Made by a program: the position numbers and the translations under genes
Source: Rhodococcus xishaensis
GTDB lineage: Bacteria > Actinomycetota > Actinomycetes > Mycobacteriales > Mycobacteriaceae
Direction of reading: 5' to 3'
NCBI RefSeq assembly: GCF_004011825.1
Contig: NZ_RKLO01000005.1
Location: 186,001 to 250,000 of the forward strand
Length of the DNA: 64,000 nt
Shown: one piece after another, positions 29,722 to 39,415 of the stretch
Numbering within the stretch: the first letter of the stretch is position 1
Layout: every line of letters begins with the position of its first letter
The notes under the pieces: generated by a model
What the model was told of the DNA's origin: nothing
The model's input: the letters and a program-made list of their open reading frames with translations, nothing else
The model's database searches: none

Positions 29722-29805
29722 CTAGCTGAGCTCGGTGACGGAACCGAAGTTCACGACGTTGCCGATCACGACGGTGATCAACGAGATGATGTCATCGAGG
29801 TTCAT
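29722..29805 (-). CDS. Tiny acidic peptide C (27 aa), paralogue of peptide B
   Basis: 27 residues: MNLDDI, then a hydrophobic helix with VVIGNVVN (residues 12-19) and the end GSVTELS. Net charge -3, no basic residues. It is the first gene of the unit, with AAAGG eight bases before the ATG (and AGGA directly before it). The shared DNA block covering the GNVVN codons with peptide B indicates tandem duplication. A long leader with a hairpin lies upstream. Confidence 0.58.
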   Translation of the reverse strand: MNLDDIISLITVVIGNVVNFGSVTELS

Positions 29806-30219
29806 TCCTCATGCCTTTCGCGAGAGATTCCGTGATGTTTGTGATGATCTTGCTTCAGCCCGGGCTGGGAGTCCGTACGGGGAGTACTACTGCAACCCCC
29901 GGAGTTTGTACTCCCTTGACATCCCGTCCGGTTTGTGCGCCTTGCGGAGTGTCACCGCTTGGTGCTCGGAGCAGGAAGACGATCGGGTTTATTCGACCGT
30001 GATGAAAAGATAACCCATCTGGATCGCTTTGTCTGCAAATTCGTTACATCGTCTTTGCTCATCTTCAAGATCTCTAAAGATTCACCCTCGTCCTCACCCT
30101 CGGGCCGTACCCGGTTGACCCCCTCTTTAACACGGGTGGCACACGTTGATCATGAAGCGCCGTCGCCACCCACCACGGTCGTCACCATCGCCACCCTCAG
30201 CACCGCCCACAATGGACCC
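29806..30219. promoter_or_regulatory. Divergent region: tiny-peptide leader and peptidase promoter
   Basis: 414 bases without a recognised gene, AT-richer than the rest of the window. For the minus-strand peptide unit it provides a long leader with a hairpin, 8-bp arms at 29880-29887 and 29908-29915. Further upstream on the minus strand TTATCT (30010-30015) could be a -10 box. On the plus strand CACAAT (30208-30213) lies six bases before the peptidase ATG. A long leader for 27-residue genes suggests regulation at RNA level, which is inference. Confidence 0.45.
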
Positions 30220-32265
30220 ATGACGCACTCGCCCTCCACCTCCACGCCGGCCGTCGATGCGAACCTATGGCTCGAAGACGTCACCGGCGACGAAGCCCTG
30301 ACCTGGGTACGCGAGCACAACGACAAGACGATCGCAGAATTCGCCGGCACCAACGCGTTCGAGTATCTCGAATCCAACGTCCGCTCGATCCTCGACACCG
30401 ATGCCCGCATCGCCTACGCACGTCGACGTGGGCCATACCTCTATAACTTCTGGCGCGATGCCGAGCACGCTCGCGGTCTGTGGCGCCGCACTACGATGGA
30501 CGAATATCGCAGCGACACAACGGAATGGGAGATTCTCGTCGACGTCGACGAACTCGCCGAACGTGAGGGCGAGAACTGGGTGTGGTCCGGTGCGCAGGTG
30601 CTGCGGCCCGACCAGAACCTCGCACTTCTCAGCCTCTCCCGCGGGGGTGCGGACGCTGTGGTCGTGCGCGAGTTCGATCTCACCACCCGCACCTTCGTCG
30701 ACACGGAAGACCGTTTCCACGTCGCGGAAGCCAAGACCGACATCGGCTGGATCGATTCCGAAAGCGTCTACATCGGAACGGATTTCGGTGAGAGGACGCT
30801 CACCGATTCCGGCTACCCGCGCCTCGTGAAGCGCTGGAGCCGTGGTACACCGCTAGCCGAGGCCGTCACCGTGTTCGAGGGCGAGCAGACCGACGTTGCA
30901 GTCTCAGGGTGGCACGACAGCACACCAGGATTCGAGCGCAGTTTCGTCGAACGCGCCATCGACTTCCACAGCTCGCACCGCTTCCAACTCCTGGGCGACG
31001 ACACCCTGGTCCGAATCGACACCCCCGAAGACGCACGGATCTCCGTCCACCGGGAGTGGCTGTTGATTCGCCCCCGCTCACCCTGGACCGCCGGCGACAC
31101 CACTTATCCGGCGGGCGCACTGCTGGCCGCGAAGTACGACGACTACCTCGCCGGATCGCGTGCACTCACCACACTGTTCCGCCCGGACGCGCACACATCG
31201 CTCGAGCAATACGCGTGGACGCGCGATCATCTGCTGGTGGTCACCCTCTCGGACGTCCAGTCCCACGTCCAGGTCCTCACGCCTAGTGAGAATGGTTGGG
31301 AAACAACCCAGCTCGAGGGCCTACCGGACCTGACGTCGTCCGAGGTCATCGATACCGACCCCCGCGAGAGTGACGACTTCTTCCTCAACTCCAGCGGCTA
31401 CCTCACCCCGGCCACCCTGTTCTCGGGAACTGCGGGGGGAGCGCTCGAGGCCCTCGAGTCGGCGCCGGCGTTCTTCGACACCACCGGCCTCACTGCCGCC
31501 CAGTACTTCGCCGAATCCGTAGACGGCACACGCGTCCCCTACTTCGTAGTGCGCCGCGAGGACGCGCCGGCGGGACCGACACTGCTGTACGGCTACGGCG
31601 GATTCGAGAAGTCGATGACCCCCGGCTACAGCGGAATCAACGGCAGCGCATGGCTGCAACGTGGCGGTACGTACGTGGTCGCGAACATCCGGGGCGGAGG
31701 CGAGTACGGCCCGCAGTGGCACACCCAGGCCCTGCGCGAAGGTCGGCACAAGGTCCACGAGGACTTCGCCGCCGTGGCGCGTGATCTCGTCGCTCGCGGC
31801 ATCACCACCCCCGAACAACTCGGCGCGCTCGGCGGCAGCAATGGCGGCCTGCTGATGGGCATCATGCTCACCAAGTACCCCGAACTGTTCGGCGCCATCG
31901 TCTGCCAGGTGCCGCTGCTCGACATGAAGCGCTACCACCTGCTGCTTGCAGGGGCGTCCTGGATGGCCGAATACGGTGACCCCGACGATCCGGACGACTG
32001 GGCGTTCATCTCCGAGTACTCGCCGTACCAGAACACCCGCGCGACGGCGTTGTATCCGCCGATCCTCATCGCCACCTCCACCCGCGACGACCGCGTCCAC
32101 CCCGGGCATGCCCGCAAGATGACGGCCCGCCTCGAGGACGAAGGCCATACCGTCTACTACTACGAGAACATCGAGGGTGGCCACGGTGGCGCGGCCGACA
32201 ATGCGCAGGCGGCCTTCAAGTCGGCCCTCACCTACACATTTCTGTGGGACCAGTTGGCCCGATGA
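30220..32265 (+). CDS. Prolyl oligopeptidase family (S9) serine peptidase (Rv0457c-like)
   Basis: 681 residues, S9A size. An N-terminal beta-propeller is followed by an alpha/beta hydrolase domain with nucleophile Ser540 in LGGSNGGLLMG, the acid in TRDDRVHPGHARK and His655 in EGGHGGAADN; GYGGFEKSMTP and NIRGGGEYGPQW are family landmarks. It should cut short peptides after proline or a basic residue. There is no signal peptide, so it is cytosolic. ATG 30220 has CACAAT six bases upstream and no ribosome-binding site. It is followed 66 bases later by the mycoloyltransferase. Confidence 0.92.
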   Translation: MTHSPSTSTPAVDANLWLEDVTGDEALTWVREHNDKTIAEFAGTNAFEYLESNVRSILDTDARIAYARRRGPYLYNFWRDAEHARGLWRRTTMDEYRSDTTEWEILVDVDELAEREGENWVWSGAQVLRPDQNLALLSLSRGGADAVVVREFDLTTRTFVDTEDRFHVAEAKTDIGWIDSESVYIGTDFGERTLTDSGYPRLVKRWSRGTPLAEAVTVFEGEQTDVAVSGWHDSTPGFERSFVERAIDFHSSHRFQLLGDDTLVRIDTPEDARISVHREWLLIRPRSPWTAGDTTYPAGALLAAKYDDYLAGSRALTTLFRPDAHTSLEQYAWTRDHLLVVTLSDVQSHVQVLTPSENGWETTQLEGLPDLTSSEVIDTDPRESDDFFLNSSGYLTPATLFSGTAGGALEALESAPAFFDTTGLTAAQYFAESVDGTRVPYFVVRREDAPAGPTLLYGYGGFEKSMTPGYSGINGSAWLQRGGTYVVANIRGGGEYGPQWHTQALREGRHKVHEDFAAVARDLVARGITTPEQLGALGGSNGGLLMGIMLTKYPELFGAIVCQVPLLDMKRYHLLLAGASWMAEYGDPDDPDDWAFISEYSPYQNTRATALYPPILIATSTRDDRVHPGHARKMTARLEDEGHTVYYYENIEGGHGGAADNAQAAFKSALTYTFLWDQLAR

Positions 32266-32331
32266 CGTCCGGGGCTCGCGCTGCTGGGCTACGATTCGCC
32301 CGAATCAGACGATCCGGAAGCGAGCTGCCAC

Positions 32332-33402
32332 ATGACACCTGACGCGACCACCTGCCCGCCACTGCGCCGACTTGGCGCCGGAGCACTCGTCACCGCCACC
32401 GCGGTGGGCGCAGTGCTGGGCCTCGCACCCATCGCCACGGCCGGCGAAGGTCCGGAGTCGACCCAAAACGTTGCAGCGCAAGCGGATCCCGCCTTCCCGA
32501 GGTCCGACGACGCCTACATCACCCGGGTCGAGAACATCACCGATCGGTGGCTGCGGGTGTTCGTGTACTCACCGGCGATGCAGTCGGAGCAGCAGGTGCA
32601 GGTTCTCCTGCCTCGCGACACCTCCGTGCCCCGGCCCACGATGTACATGCTCGACGGTCGCTCGGCCGAGCCCGGAACGAACAACTGGACCGAGCAAGGC
32701 AACGCGGTGGAGTTCTTCGAGGACAAGCCGGTCAACGTCGTCTTGACCACTGGAGGTCGGGCCAGCTACTTCACCGACTGGGAACAACCCGACCCCGCCC
32801 TGGGCACCTACGAGTGGGAAACGTTCCTGACCGAGGAACTACCCCCGCTGATCGATGAGCGGTTCTCCGGCAACGGCATTCAGTCGATCGCCGGACTGTC
32901 GATGGGCGCACAGTCGGCGATGACGCTGGCGATGCGCTCGCCCGGACTGTACCGCGGTGTGGCGGCCTACAGCGGTTGCTACGAGACCACCAGCGACCTG
33001 GGCCGGACACAGATCGGCATGGTGGTGGCGAGCTACGGCGGCGACGTCGAGAACATGTGGGGTCCGTTCACGGACCCGAAGTGGGCCGAGCACGACGTGC
33101 TCATCGGGGCCGAGAAGCTGCGCGACACAACGCTATACGTCTCCACGGCCAGCGGACTGCCCGGCCCGAACGAGACGCTCGACAACCCGGATCTGATCGC
33201 GCTGGTCACCCAGGGCGGACCGATCGAGGCCGTCACCAACTACTGCACCCACCAGCTGGACGATCGGCTGCGCGCGCTCGACATCCCGGCGACATTCGTC
33301 TACAACCCGGTAGGTGTCCACACCTGGGCATACTGGCGCGATGAGCTGCCCAAGTCGTGGCCGACCCTCGCGGCATCCCTCGAGATCGAGCCGAGCGTCT
33401 GA
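32332..33402 (+). CDS. Secreted mycoloyltransferase/esterase (Ag85/MytC family)
   Basis: 356 residues. An N-terminal signal peptide (LGAGALVTATAVGAVLGLAP, cleavage probably after ATA-G) leads to an Ag85-type alpha/beta hydrolase: YMLDGRSAEPGTNNW near the oxyanion site, Ser190 in AGLSMGAQSAM, and His330 followed by the WxxxL/W-type signature HTWAYWRDELP. Such enzymes transfer mycolates to trehalose, arabinogalactan or, for MytC, to serine of small pore proteins. GGAAGCGAG precedes the ATG. Tiny peptide genes lie on both sides (29.4-29.8 kb and 33.5 kb), which makes protein mycoloylation a concrete hypothesis. Confidence 0.88.
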   Translation: MTPDATTCPPLRRLGAGALVTATAVGAVLGLAPIATAGEGPESTQNVAAQADPAFPRSDDAYITRVENITDRWLRVFVYSPAMQSEQQVQVLLPRDTSVPRPTMYMLDGRSAEPGTNNWTEQGNAVEFFEDKPVNVVLTTGGRASYFTDWEQPDPALGTYEWETFLTEELPPLIDERFSGNGIQSIAGLSMGAQSAMTLAMRSPGLYRGVAAYSGCYETTSDLGRTQIGMVVASYGGDVENMWGPFTDPKWAEHDVLIGAEKLRDTTLYVSTASGLPGPNETLDNPDLIALVTQGGPIEAVTNYCTHQLDDRLRALDIPATFVYNPVGVHTWAYWRDELPKSWPTLAASLEIEPSV

Positions 33403-33422
33403 GCCCACCGAACTCGAACACC

Positions 33423-33460
33423 GCAAAGGGCGGTGATGGGTGACCATCACCGCCCTTTGC
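33423..33460. terminator. Bidirectional terminator between mycoloyltransferase and peptide D
   Basis: A perfect 17-bp stem (33423-33439 with 33444-33460) and a 4-base loop, the longest perfect hairpin found in the window, lies between the convergent mycoloyltransferase and 36-residue peptide genes. Its presence supports the tiny gene as a true transcription unit. Confidence 0.9.
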
Positions 33461-33478
33461 GACCCACCGGTTCGGAGC

Positions 33479-33589
33479 TTAGGAGGATCCGAGGGAACCA
33501 GTGGCCTCCACACTGCTGTTGTTGAGGTCAGTCAGCGCGTTCATGAAATCTGTAACGGTCTCGAGGAACGAGGTGATGTCGGAACTCAT
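33479..33589 (-). CDS. Tiny acidic Ser-rich peptide D (36 aa), candidate cell-wall pore peptide
   Basis: 36 residues starting MSSDITSFLETV, with an amphipathic acidic helix (TDFMNALTDL) and an end rich in Ser/Gly (TGSLGSS). Net charge -5; no Lys, Arg, His, Cys, Pro, Trp, Tyr or Gln. GGGAG lies five bases before the ATG, the ideal spacing, and a perfect terminator follows the TAA by 19 bases. The profile (tiny, acidic, no signal peptide, serine-rich end) is like corynebacterial PorH. It is about 2.4 kb from groEL2 and 76 bases from the end of the mycoloyltransferase gene. The 138 bases upstream include TAAGAT, a possible -10 box. Confidence 0.65.
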   Translation of the reverse strand: MSSDITSFLETVTDFMNALTDLNNSSVEATGSLGSS

Positions 33590-33727
33590 GGAAACTCCCT
33601 GTAGTTGCGGTGTGGTGTCGCGCTTCGACGCGAAAGCGCCGCGTAGATCTTAAAGCCAACGTAACGGTTAGGGAACACTAAAGTCGCGATCCGACCAAGG
33701 TTTGGGATCCGGCCTGGGTGGGCTCTC

Positions 33728-34564
33728 TCACTGGCGGTCGCGGATCCACGTGGCGATCCGCTCGACCGTGCTGTCCGGGGTCCGAATCCAACCGCTGTGC
33801 CCGAGTTGTTCCGGTTGGTGCCAAGTCGTCACGTCGGAACCGGACAGCTTGCTCAACAGGTTCGTCGACGAGCTTCGCGGTGCCAGGTCGTCGCCCTCGA
33901 TCGAGATCGACAGCACCGGGAGCTTCAGCCTTGCGATTCGGTCTTCATAGTCGATGTCGGCTCCCGCCGGCTCGATCCGCCCACTGCGCGCGAACCGCGA
34001 CCAGTCTGAGATCGTCACCCGGGACTGGGGGCCGAAACCGCCGACGTCCAGACGATCCCCCGGCCAGAAGGCGGCGGCGCTCGCTGTGACCGAGATCGCT
34101 GTCGAGCCCAGCAGCATGCCGGGCGATCGGGCTCCGGGGAACCCGCGGTAATACGGCGAACCGGATGCCACGAGAATCAAGCCGCCGAGCCGTCCCCGGA
34201 TCCGCGCCGCGTACATCACGCCCAGCTGCCCGCCGATGCTGTGCCCGAGCAGGTAGGGGGTGCTCTCGTCGAAGCGCTCGCGCACCACTTCGAACATCGC
34301 CGGCAGGTCAACCGACACCAACTCCTGGTAGCCGAACGTGCTCGACGCACTCGGACGCGGGCGACTGTCCCCCTGCCCTCGCAACTCACATGTAGCAGCG
34401 CAGAAGCCGTGCTCCACAAGCGACTTCGCGAACCTGTCGTAGAAGGCTGCGGGAATCCCCAGTCCCGGCACGATGACAACCACGGGCGCACTCTCCGGTC
34501 CGGGAAACAGCCGAACTGGCGTCGTCGTCCCGTCGGGCATCTGGATTGGCACGGTCTCGACCAC
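33728..34564 (-). CDS. Alpha/beta hydrolase
   Basis: 278 residues with the standard fold: VVIVPGLGIPAAFYDRFA, nucleophile in LLGHSIGGQLGVM, acid in EGDDLAPRS and a His in LGHSGWIRTP. No signal peptide. GTG 34564 has TAGGCT six bases upstream, a leaderless arrangement; only 67 bases separate it from the divergent LLM gene. Substrate unknown. Confidence 0.82.
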   Translation of the reverse strand: MVETVPIQMPDGTTTPVRLFPGPESAPVVVIVPGLGIPAAFYDRFAKSLVEHGFCAATCELRGQGDSRPRPSASSTFGYQELVSVDLPAMFEVVRERFDESTPYLLGHSIGGQLGVMYAARIRGRLGGLILVASGSPYYRGFPGARSPGMLLGSTAISVTASAAAFWPGDRLDVGGFGPQSRVTISDWSRFARSGRIEPAGADIDYEDRIARLKLPVLSISIEGDDLAPRSSSTNLLSKLSGSDVTTWHQPEQLGHSGWIRTPDSTVERIATWIRDRQ

Positions 34565-34631
34565 GTCCCCAGCCTATGCCGCGAACCGCCATCGTCCCGC
34601 CCGACAGCACCAACCGGGGCACCCTGACGGT

Positions 34632-35582
34632 ATGACCGAGTTCAGGTTTTCACACAACATCTTCGGCATCACGACTTCGGAAGCGTTCGCGCGGACGTGC
34701 CGCCGCGCCGAGCAGAGCGGATACGACGCGGTGTTCGCCGCCGACCATCTGGGCACCGCGTCGCCGTTCCCACTCCTCGTCGCGGCCGCGGCCGCCACCG
34801 AGAAATTACGGGTGGGGACGCTCGTACTCGATGTCGGGTTCTGGAATCCGGCCCTGCTCGCCCGAGAGATCTCGACCACCGACATCCTTGCCGGCGGCCG
34901 ACTGGAGATCGGCCTCGGCGCCGGCCACATGAAGTGGGAGTTCGACGAGGCCGGCATCCCCTGGCAACCGTTCGGAACCCGTGTGGGACGCCTCGCCGCG
35001 ACCGTCGACGCGCTCCGGAACCAGTTCGCCGCCGATGGCTATCCGCAGCAGGCGGCGCTGCGGGAGAACTACGGCATGCCGGTGCTACGGCCCATCCAGC
35101 GCGTCGGGTTCGCCGGTACCGGACCCCCACTCCTCATCGGCGGTACCGGCGAACGCGTCCTGCGGCTGGCTGCCCGGGTCGCCGACATCGTCGGGGTCGC
35201 CGGCGCCGTCCAGTTGCCTGGACAGCCGCCGGGCACGATGCGACTTGCGACCGCCGCCGAAACCGACGAGCGGATCCGGTTCACCCGCGAACAGGCCGGT
35301 GGGCGCGCGGCACAACTGGAGTGGCAGGCCCTCGTGCAGGCGGTGGTCGAGACCGACGACCGCACCGCTGCCGCCGCCGAACTGGCGGCAGGCTTCGGCG
35401 GGCTCATATCCCCCGAGGACGTCCTCGACACCCCGTTCGTGCTACTCGGCACTTACGACGAGATGGCCCGGCAGATCCTCACGAACCGCGAGCGCTACGG
35501 CTTCACCCATTACACCGTGCACGAACCGCACGCCGCCGCGTTCGCGCCGGTCATCTCCAGGGTTCGGGCGCTCCAGAAGTGA
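34632..35582 (+). CDS. LLM-class F420-dependent oxidoreductase
   Basis: 316 residues, bacterial luciferase-like monooxygenase fold. Matches the F420-type subgroup (MSMEG_2516 family): FAADHLGTASPFPLL, VGTLVLDVGFWNPALLARE, RLEIGLGAGHMKWEF and PPLLIGGTGERVLRLAAR. It probably uses cofactor F420 for a hydride transfer of unknown substrate. ATG 34632 has CACCCT six bases upstream. A longer in-frame extension crosses the divergent promoter and is rejected. Confidence 0.87.
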   Translation: MTEFRFSHNIFGITTSEAFARTCRRAEQSGYDAVFAADHLGTASPFPLLVAAAAATEKLRVGTLVLDVGFWNPALLAREISTTDILAGGRLEIGLGAGHMKWEFDEAGIPWQPFGTRVGRLAATVDALRNQFAADGYPQQAALRENYGMPVLRPIQRVGFAGTGPPLLIGGTGERVLRLAARVADIVGVAGAVQLPGQPPGTMRLATAAETDERIRFTREQAGGRAAQLEWQALVQAVVETDDRTAAAAELAAGFGGLISPEDVLDTPFVLLGTYDEMARQILTNRERYGFTHYTVHEPHAAAFAPVISRVRALQK

Positions 35583-35661
35583 CCCCGGCAGCAAGGATCA
35601 GGGTGCAGATCCGGGGAAACCCCGATGGTGTCCGATGGCGCGGCCAGCCAGACTCGTTGCC

Positions 35662-35865
35662 ATGCCGTACGACAGCGAACTTCCCCGACCGTTCGTCCGC
35701 TCTCGCGACCAGCGCGTGCTCTCGGGAGTGTGCGGTGCGGTCGCCGAGCACTTGGACATCGACGTCAACATCGTCCGCCTGGCAGCGGTCGTCGGCGCGT
35801 TCGTCTCCGTCGGCACCGTCGCACTGATCTATCTCGCGGCGTGGATGCTCCTGCCCGAGGCCTGA
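35662..35865 (+). CDS. PspC domain small membrane protein
   Basis: 67 residues, a stand-alone PspC domain: FVRSRDQRVLSGVCGAVAEH followed by a hydrophobic helix ending YLAAWMLLPEA. PspC domains sense membrane stress. ATG 35662 is the only start that leaves the domain intact; CAGACT lies seven bases before it. It converges with groEL2 across a strong terminator. Confidence 0.85.
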   Translation: MPYDSELPRPFVRSRDQRVLSGVCGAVAEHLDIDVNIVRLAAVVGAFVSVGTVALIYLAAWMLLPEA

Positions 35866-35897
35866 CGCGAAAGACCGGCCTGATACGACAATGGCAG

Positions 35898-35931
35898 GAA
35901 GCCCGGGACACCGTGAGGTGTCCCGGGCTTC
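35898..35931. terminator. Bidirectional terminator between pspC-like gene and groEL2
   Basis: A perfect 15-bp stem (35898-35912 with 35917-35931) with a 4-base loop lies 32 bases after the PspC gene and 52 bases after groEL2. Confidence 0.88.
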
Positions 35932-35983
35932 CGCGCCTATCTGGGTCGGTCTACCTGAGATCAGGCGGAACTCCCGAAGGGGA

Positions 35984-37651
<1,668 letters not shown>

Positions 37652-37747
37652 TCACTCGTCGGATCGCCCCATTTACGCTTCCGGCCAGGCTCGGTGCCCG
37701 CGACGGACGACCGGGGGTGTCTGGGTTCCCGGTCTCACCGTCCCGAC

Positions 37748-37774
37748 CTGGCACTCACTAGTCGCGAGTGCCAA
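37748..37774 (-). promoter_or_regulatory. CIRCE element 1 (HrcA operator)
   Basis: CTGGCACTC, nine bases, GAGTGCCAA. This is the CIRCE inverted repeat with the canonical 9-base spacer, upstream of groEL2. Confidence 0.85.
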
Positions 37775-37782
37775 GTGCATTT

Positions 37783-37809
37783 TTAGCACTCGAGGGGGGC
37801 GAGTGCAAC
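37783..37809 (-). promoter_or_regulatory. CIRCE element 2 (HrcA operator)
   Basis: TTAGCACTC, nine bases, GAGTGCAAC, matching the consensus TTAGCACTC-N9-GAGTGCTAA at all but two positions. It lies 8 bases from element 1. Confidence 0.9.
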
Positions 37810-37851
37810 GTTGCGAGAAGGTCTCCGTCGGTGGTTGACGCCCCCGGACCG

Positions 37852-38376
37852 CTAGTCGCCCAGGCAGGTCTGACCGGTCTTCAGATTCCATGCGAACGAC
37901 AGCGGACCGACGCAGTCGACACCACCCAGCTCAGCGGTCGCCCCGGAGCCCCAACCGGCCACCGCGAAGGTCGCGATGCCGTCATCGGCCCATGAGTGTG
38001 CAATGCCGCCGCCGATCGCGAGGGCCAGCGACTGACCGCTGCCCCGTGCCGCGCTCAGCGCCGTACCGAAGCCCGTCGCGACACTGTTCGAGGACCCGAA
38101 GCCCTCCGCGACCGACACGGCCGTACCACTTTCCATCGCTGCCGAGCGGGCGACGCCCTGCTCGATGGCCTCCGCACCGCAGCTCGCGAACCCGGAGACC
38201 TGGATGTCGTTGGGCACGGTCGGCGACACGCACATCACCGGCGCTGCAGTCGCGGTGCCCGCGCCCGCCAGCGAAACACCCACTGCCACACCGATTCCCG
38301 CGGTCGCAACCACCGCCGTCCGTGTCATCGTCCGGCCGAGGTTCGAGATTGCGCGTACACGGGAAAGGGTCGACAT
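37852..38376 (-). CDS. Secreted Gly/Ala/Ser-rich protein
   Basis: 174 residues. A basic N-terminus and hydrophobic core (TAVVATAGIGVAVGVSLAG) ending at ATAAP form a clear Sec signal peptide. The mature domain has four Cys (VMCVSPT, FASCGAE, GVDCVGP, GQTCLGD), probably two disulfides, and a glycine/alanine-rich middle with repeated GSG/GFG turns. It resembles small secreted DUF6764-type proteins of Nocardiaceae, not confirmed. ATG 38376 has GGAG six bases upstream. It lies directly upstream of groEL2, with the CIRCE pair in between. Confidence 0.7.
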   Translation of the reverse strand: MSTLSRVRAISNLGRTMTRTAVVATAGIGVAVGVSLAGAGTATAAPVMCVSPTVPNDIQVSGFASCGAEAIEQGVARSAAMESGTAVSVAEGFGSSNSVATGFGTALSAARGSGQSLALAIGGGIAHSWADDGIATFAVAGWGSGATAELGGVDCVGPLSFAWNLKTGQTCLGD

Positions 38377-38484
38377 TCGGACTCCTTGACAAACGGGACG
38401 AACAGGATGGGAGTGTCCGCGACACTACAGGCTCGTACCCGTTGAACCCAGGATTTCGATAGCATGCCGAACAGAATCGGCGCG

Positions 38485-39264
38485 TTACCCGATCTCGGTC
38501 AGCAACTGCGGTAGATCGGCCACCGAATCGACGAGGTGGTCCGGACGGTCCAGCGCCAGATCGAGGATCGGCTGCCGGAACTTGCCGGTCCGCACCAACA
38601 CCCCTGTCATGCCCACGCGCTGCGCCGGCAGGACGTCGCCGCGGAAATCGTCGCCGACCATCACCGTCGCCGCCGGATCGACTCCCATCAACTCGGCCGC
38701 CGTCAAGAATCCGGTGAGTGAAGGCTTGCCCACCGACACGATCCGCGACCCCGATGCGTCCTCGATCCCCGGCAGGTACGCCCCGGTGTCCAGTCGCAAG
38801 CCGTCGGACTCCGACCACATGAGCGCACGGTGCATCGCAACCGCGGGCACCCCCGCCATCATCAGGTCGAGCACCCGACTGAGCGCGGCGTGTGTGAACT
38901 CCGGGCCCGCGCCCCCTATGACGACGACCTCGGGATTTACATCGTCCAACTCGATGTCCGGCATGTCGGCGCTGATGTCGCCGTGATTGAGCAGCATCAC
39001 CCGCGCCCCCGGATACGTCGACCGCAGGTACTCGGTAGTGAGCCGGGCCGCCGTCACGATCTCCTCGGACCGGACGTCGAAACCGGCGGACGACAGCACT
39101 GACGCGATCTCGTCGCACGTCCGGGAGGTCGTGTTGGTCAGGAACGCCCGCACACCCCCGCGTTTTCGGATCTCGTCGAGCGCCTCCACCGCGCCCGGCA
39201 CCGGTTGCCACGAGGTGACCAGCACCCCGTCGATGTCGAACAGGACACCTTCGACCCGGGTCAT
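38485..39264 (-). CDS. HAD-superfamily subfamily IIA phosphatase
   Basis: 259 residues. HAD motifs: I GVLFDIDGVLVTSWQ, II AFLTNTTSRTCDE, III around VGKPSLTG, and IV MVGDDFRGDVLPAQ. The C2a cap between motifs II and III is normal for NagD/LHPP-type enzymes. It probably hydrolyses small phosphate monoesters. ATG 39264 is preceded seven bases upstream by TACCCT, supporting a leaderless start. Confidence 0.85.
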   Translation of the reverse strand: MTRVEGVLFDIDGVLVTSWQPVPGAVEALDEIRKRGGVRAFLTNTTSRTCDEIASVLSSAGFDVRSEEIVTAARLTTEYLRSTYPGARVMLLNHGDISADMPDIELDDVNPEVVVIGGAGPEFTHAALSRVLDLMMAGVPAVAMHRALMWSESDGLRLDTGAYLPGIEDASGSRIVSVGKPSLTGFLTAAELMGVDPAATVMVGDDFRGDVLPAQRVGMTGVLVRTGKFRQPILDLALDRPDHLVDSVADLPQLLTEIG

Positions 39265-39415
39265 GAATCTGAGGGTAACGAGCAAGACCCGTCCGTGTCG
39301 CCGCCCGCACGAACTGTCGGAAAAGTGACCTGCTGCACACGAAAGACGAGTCGGCCCCTACGATCACCGGGTACGCGTGCCACCCCGTACCACCCAATCG
39401 AATCCGGAGAGAACA

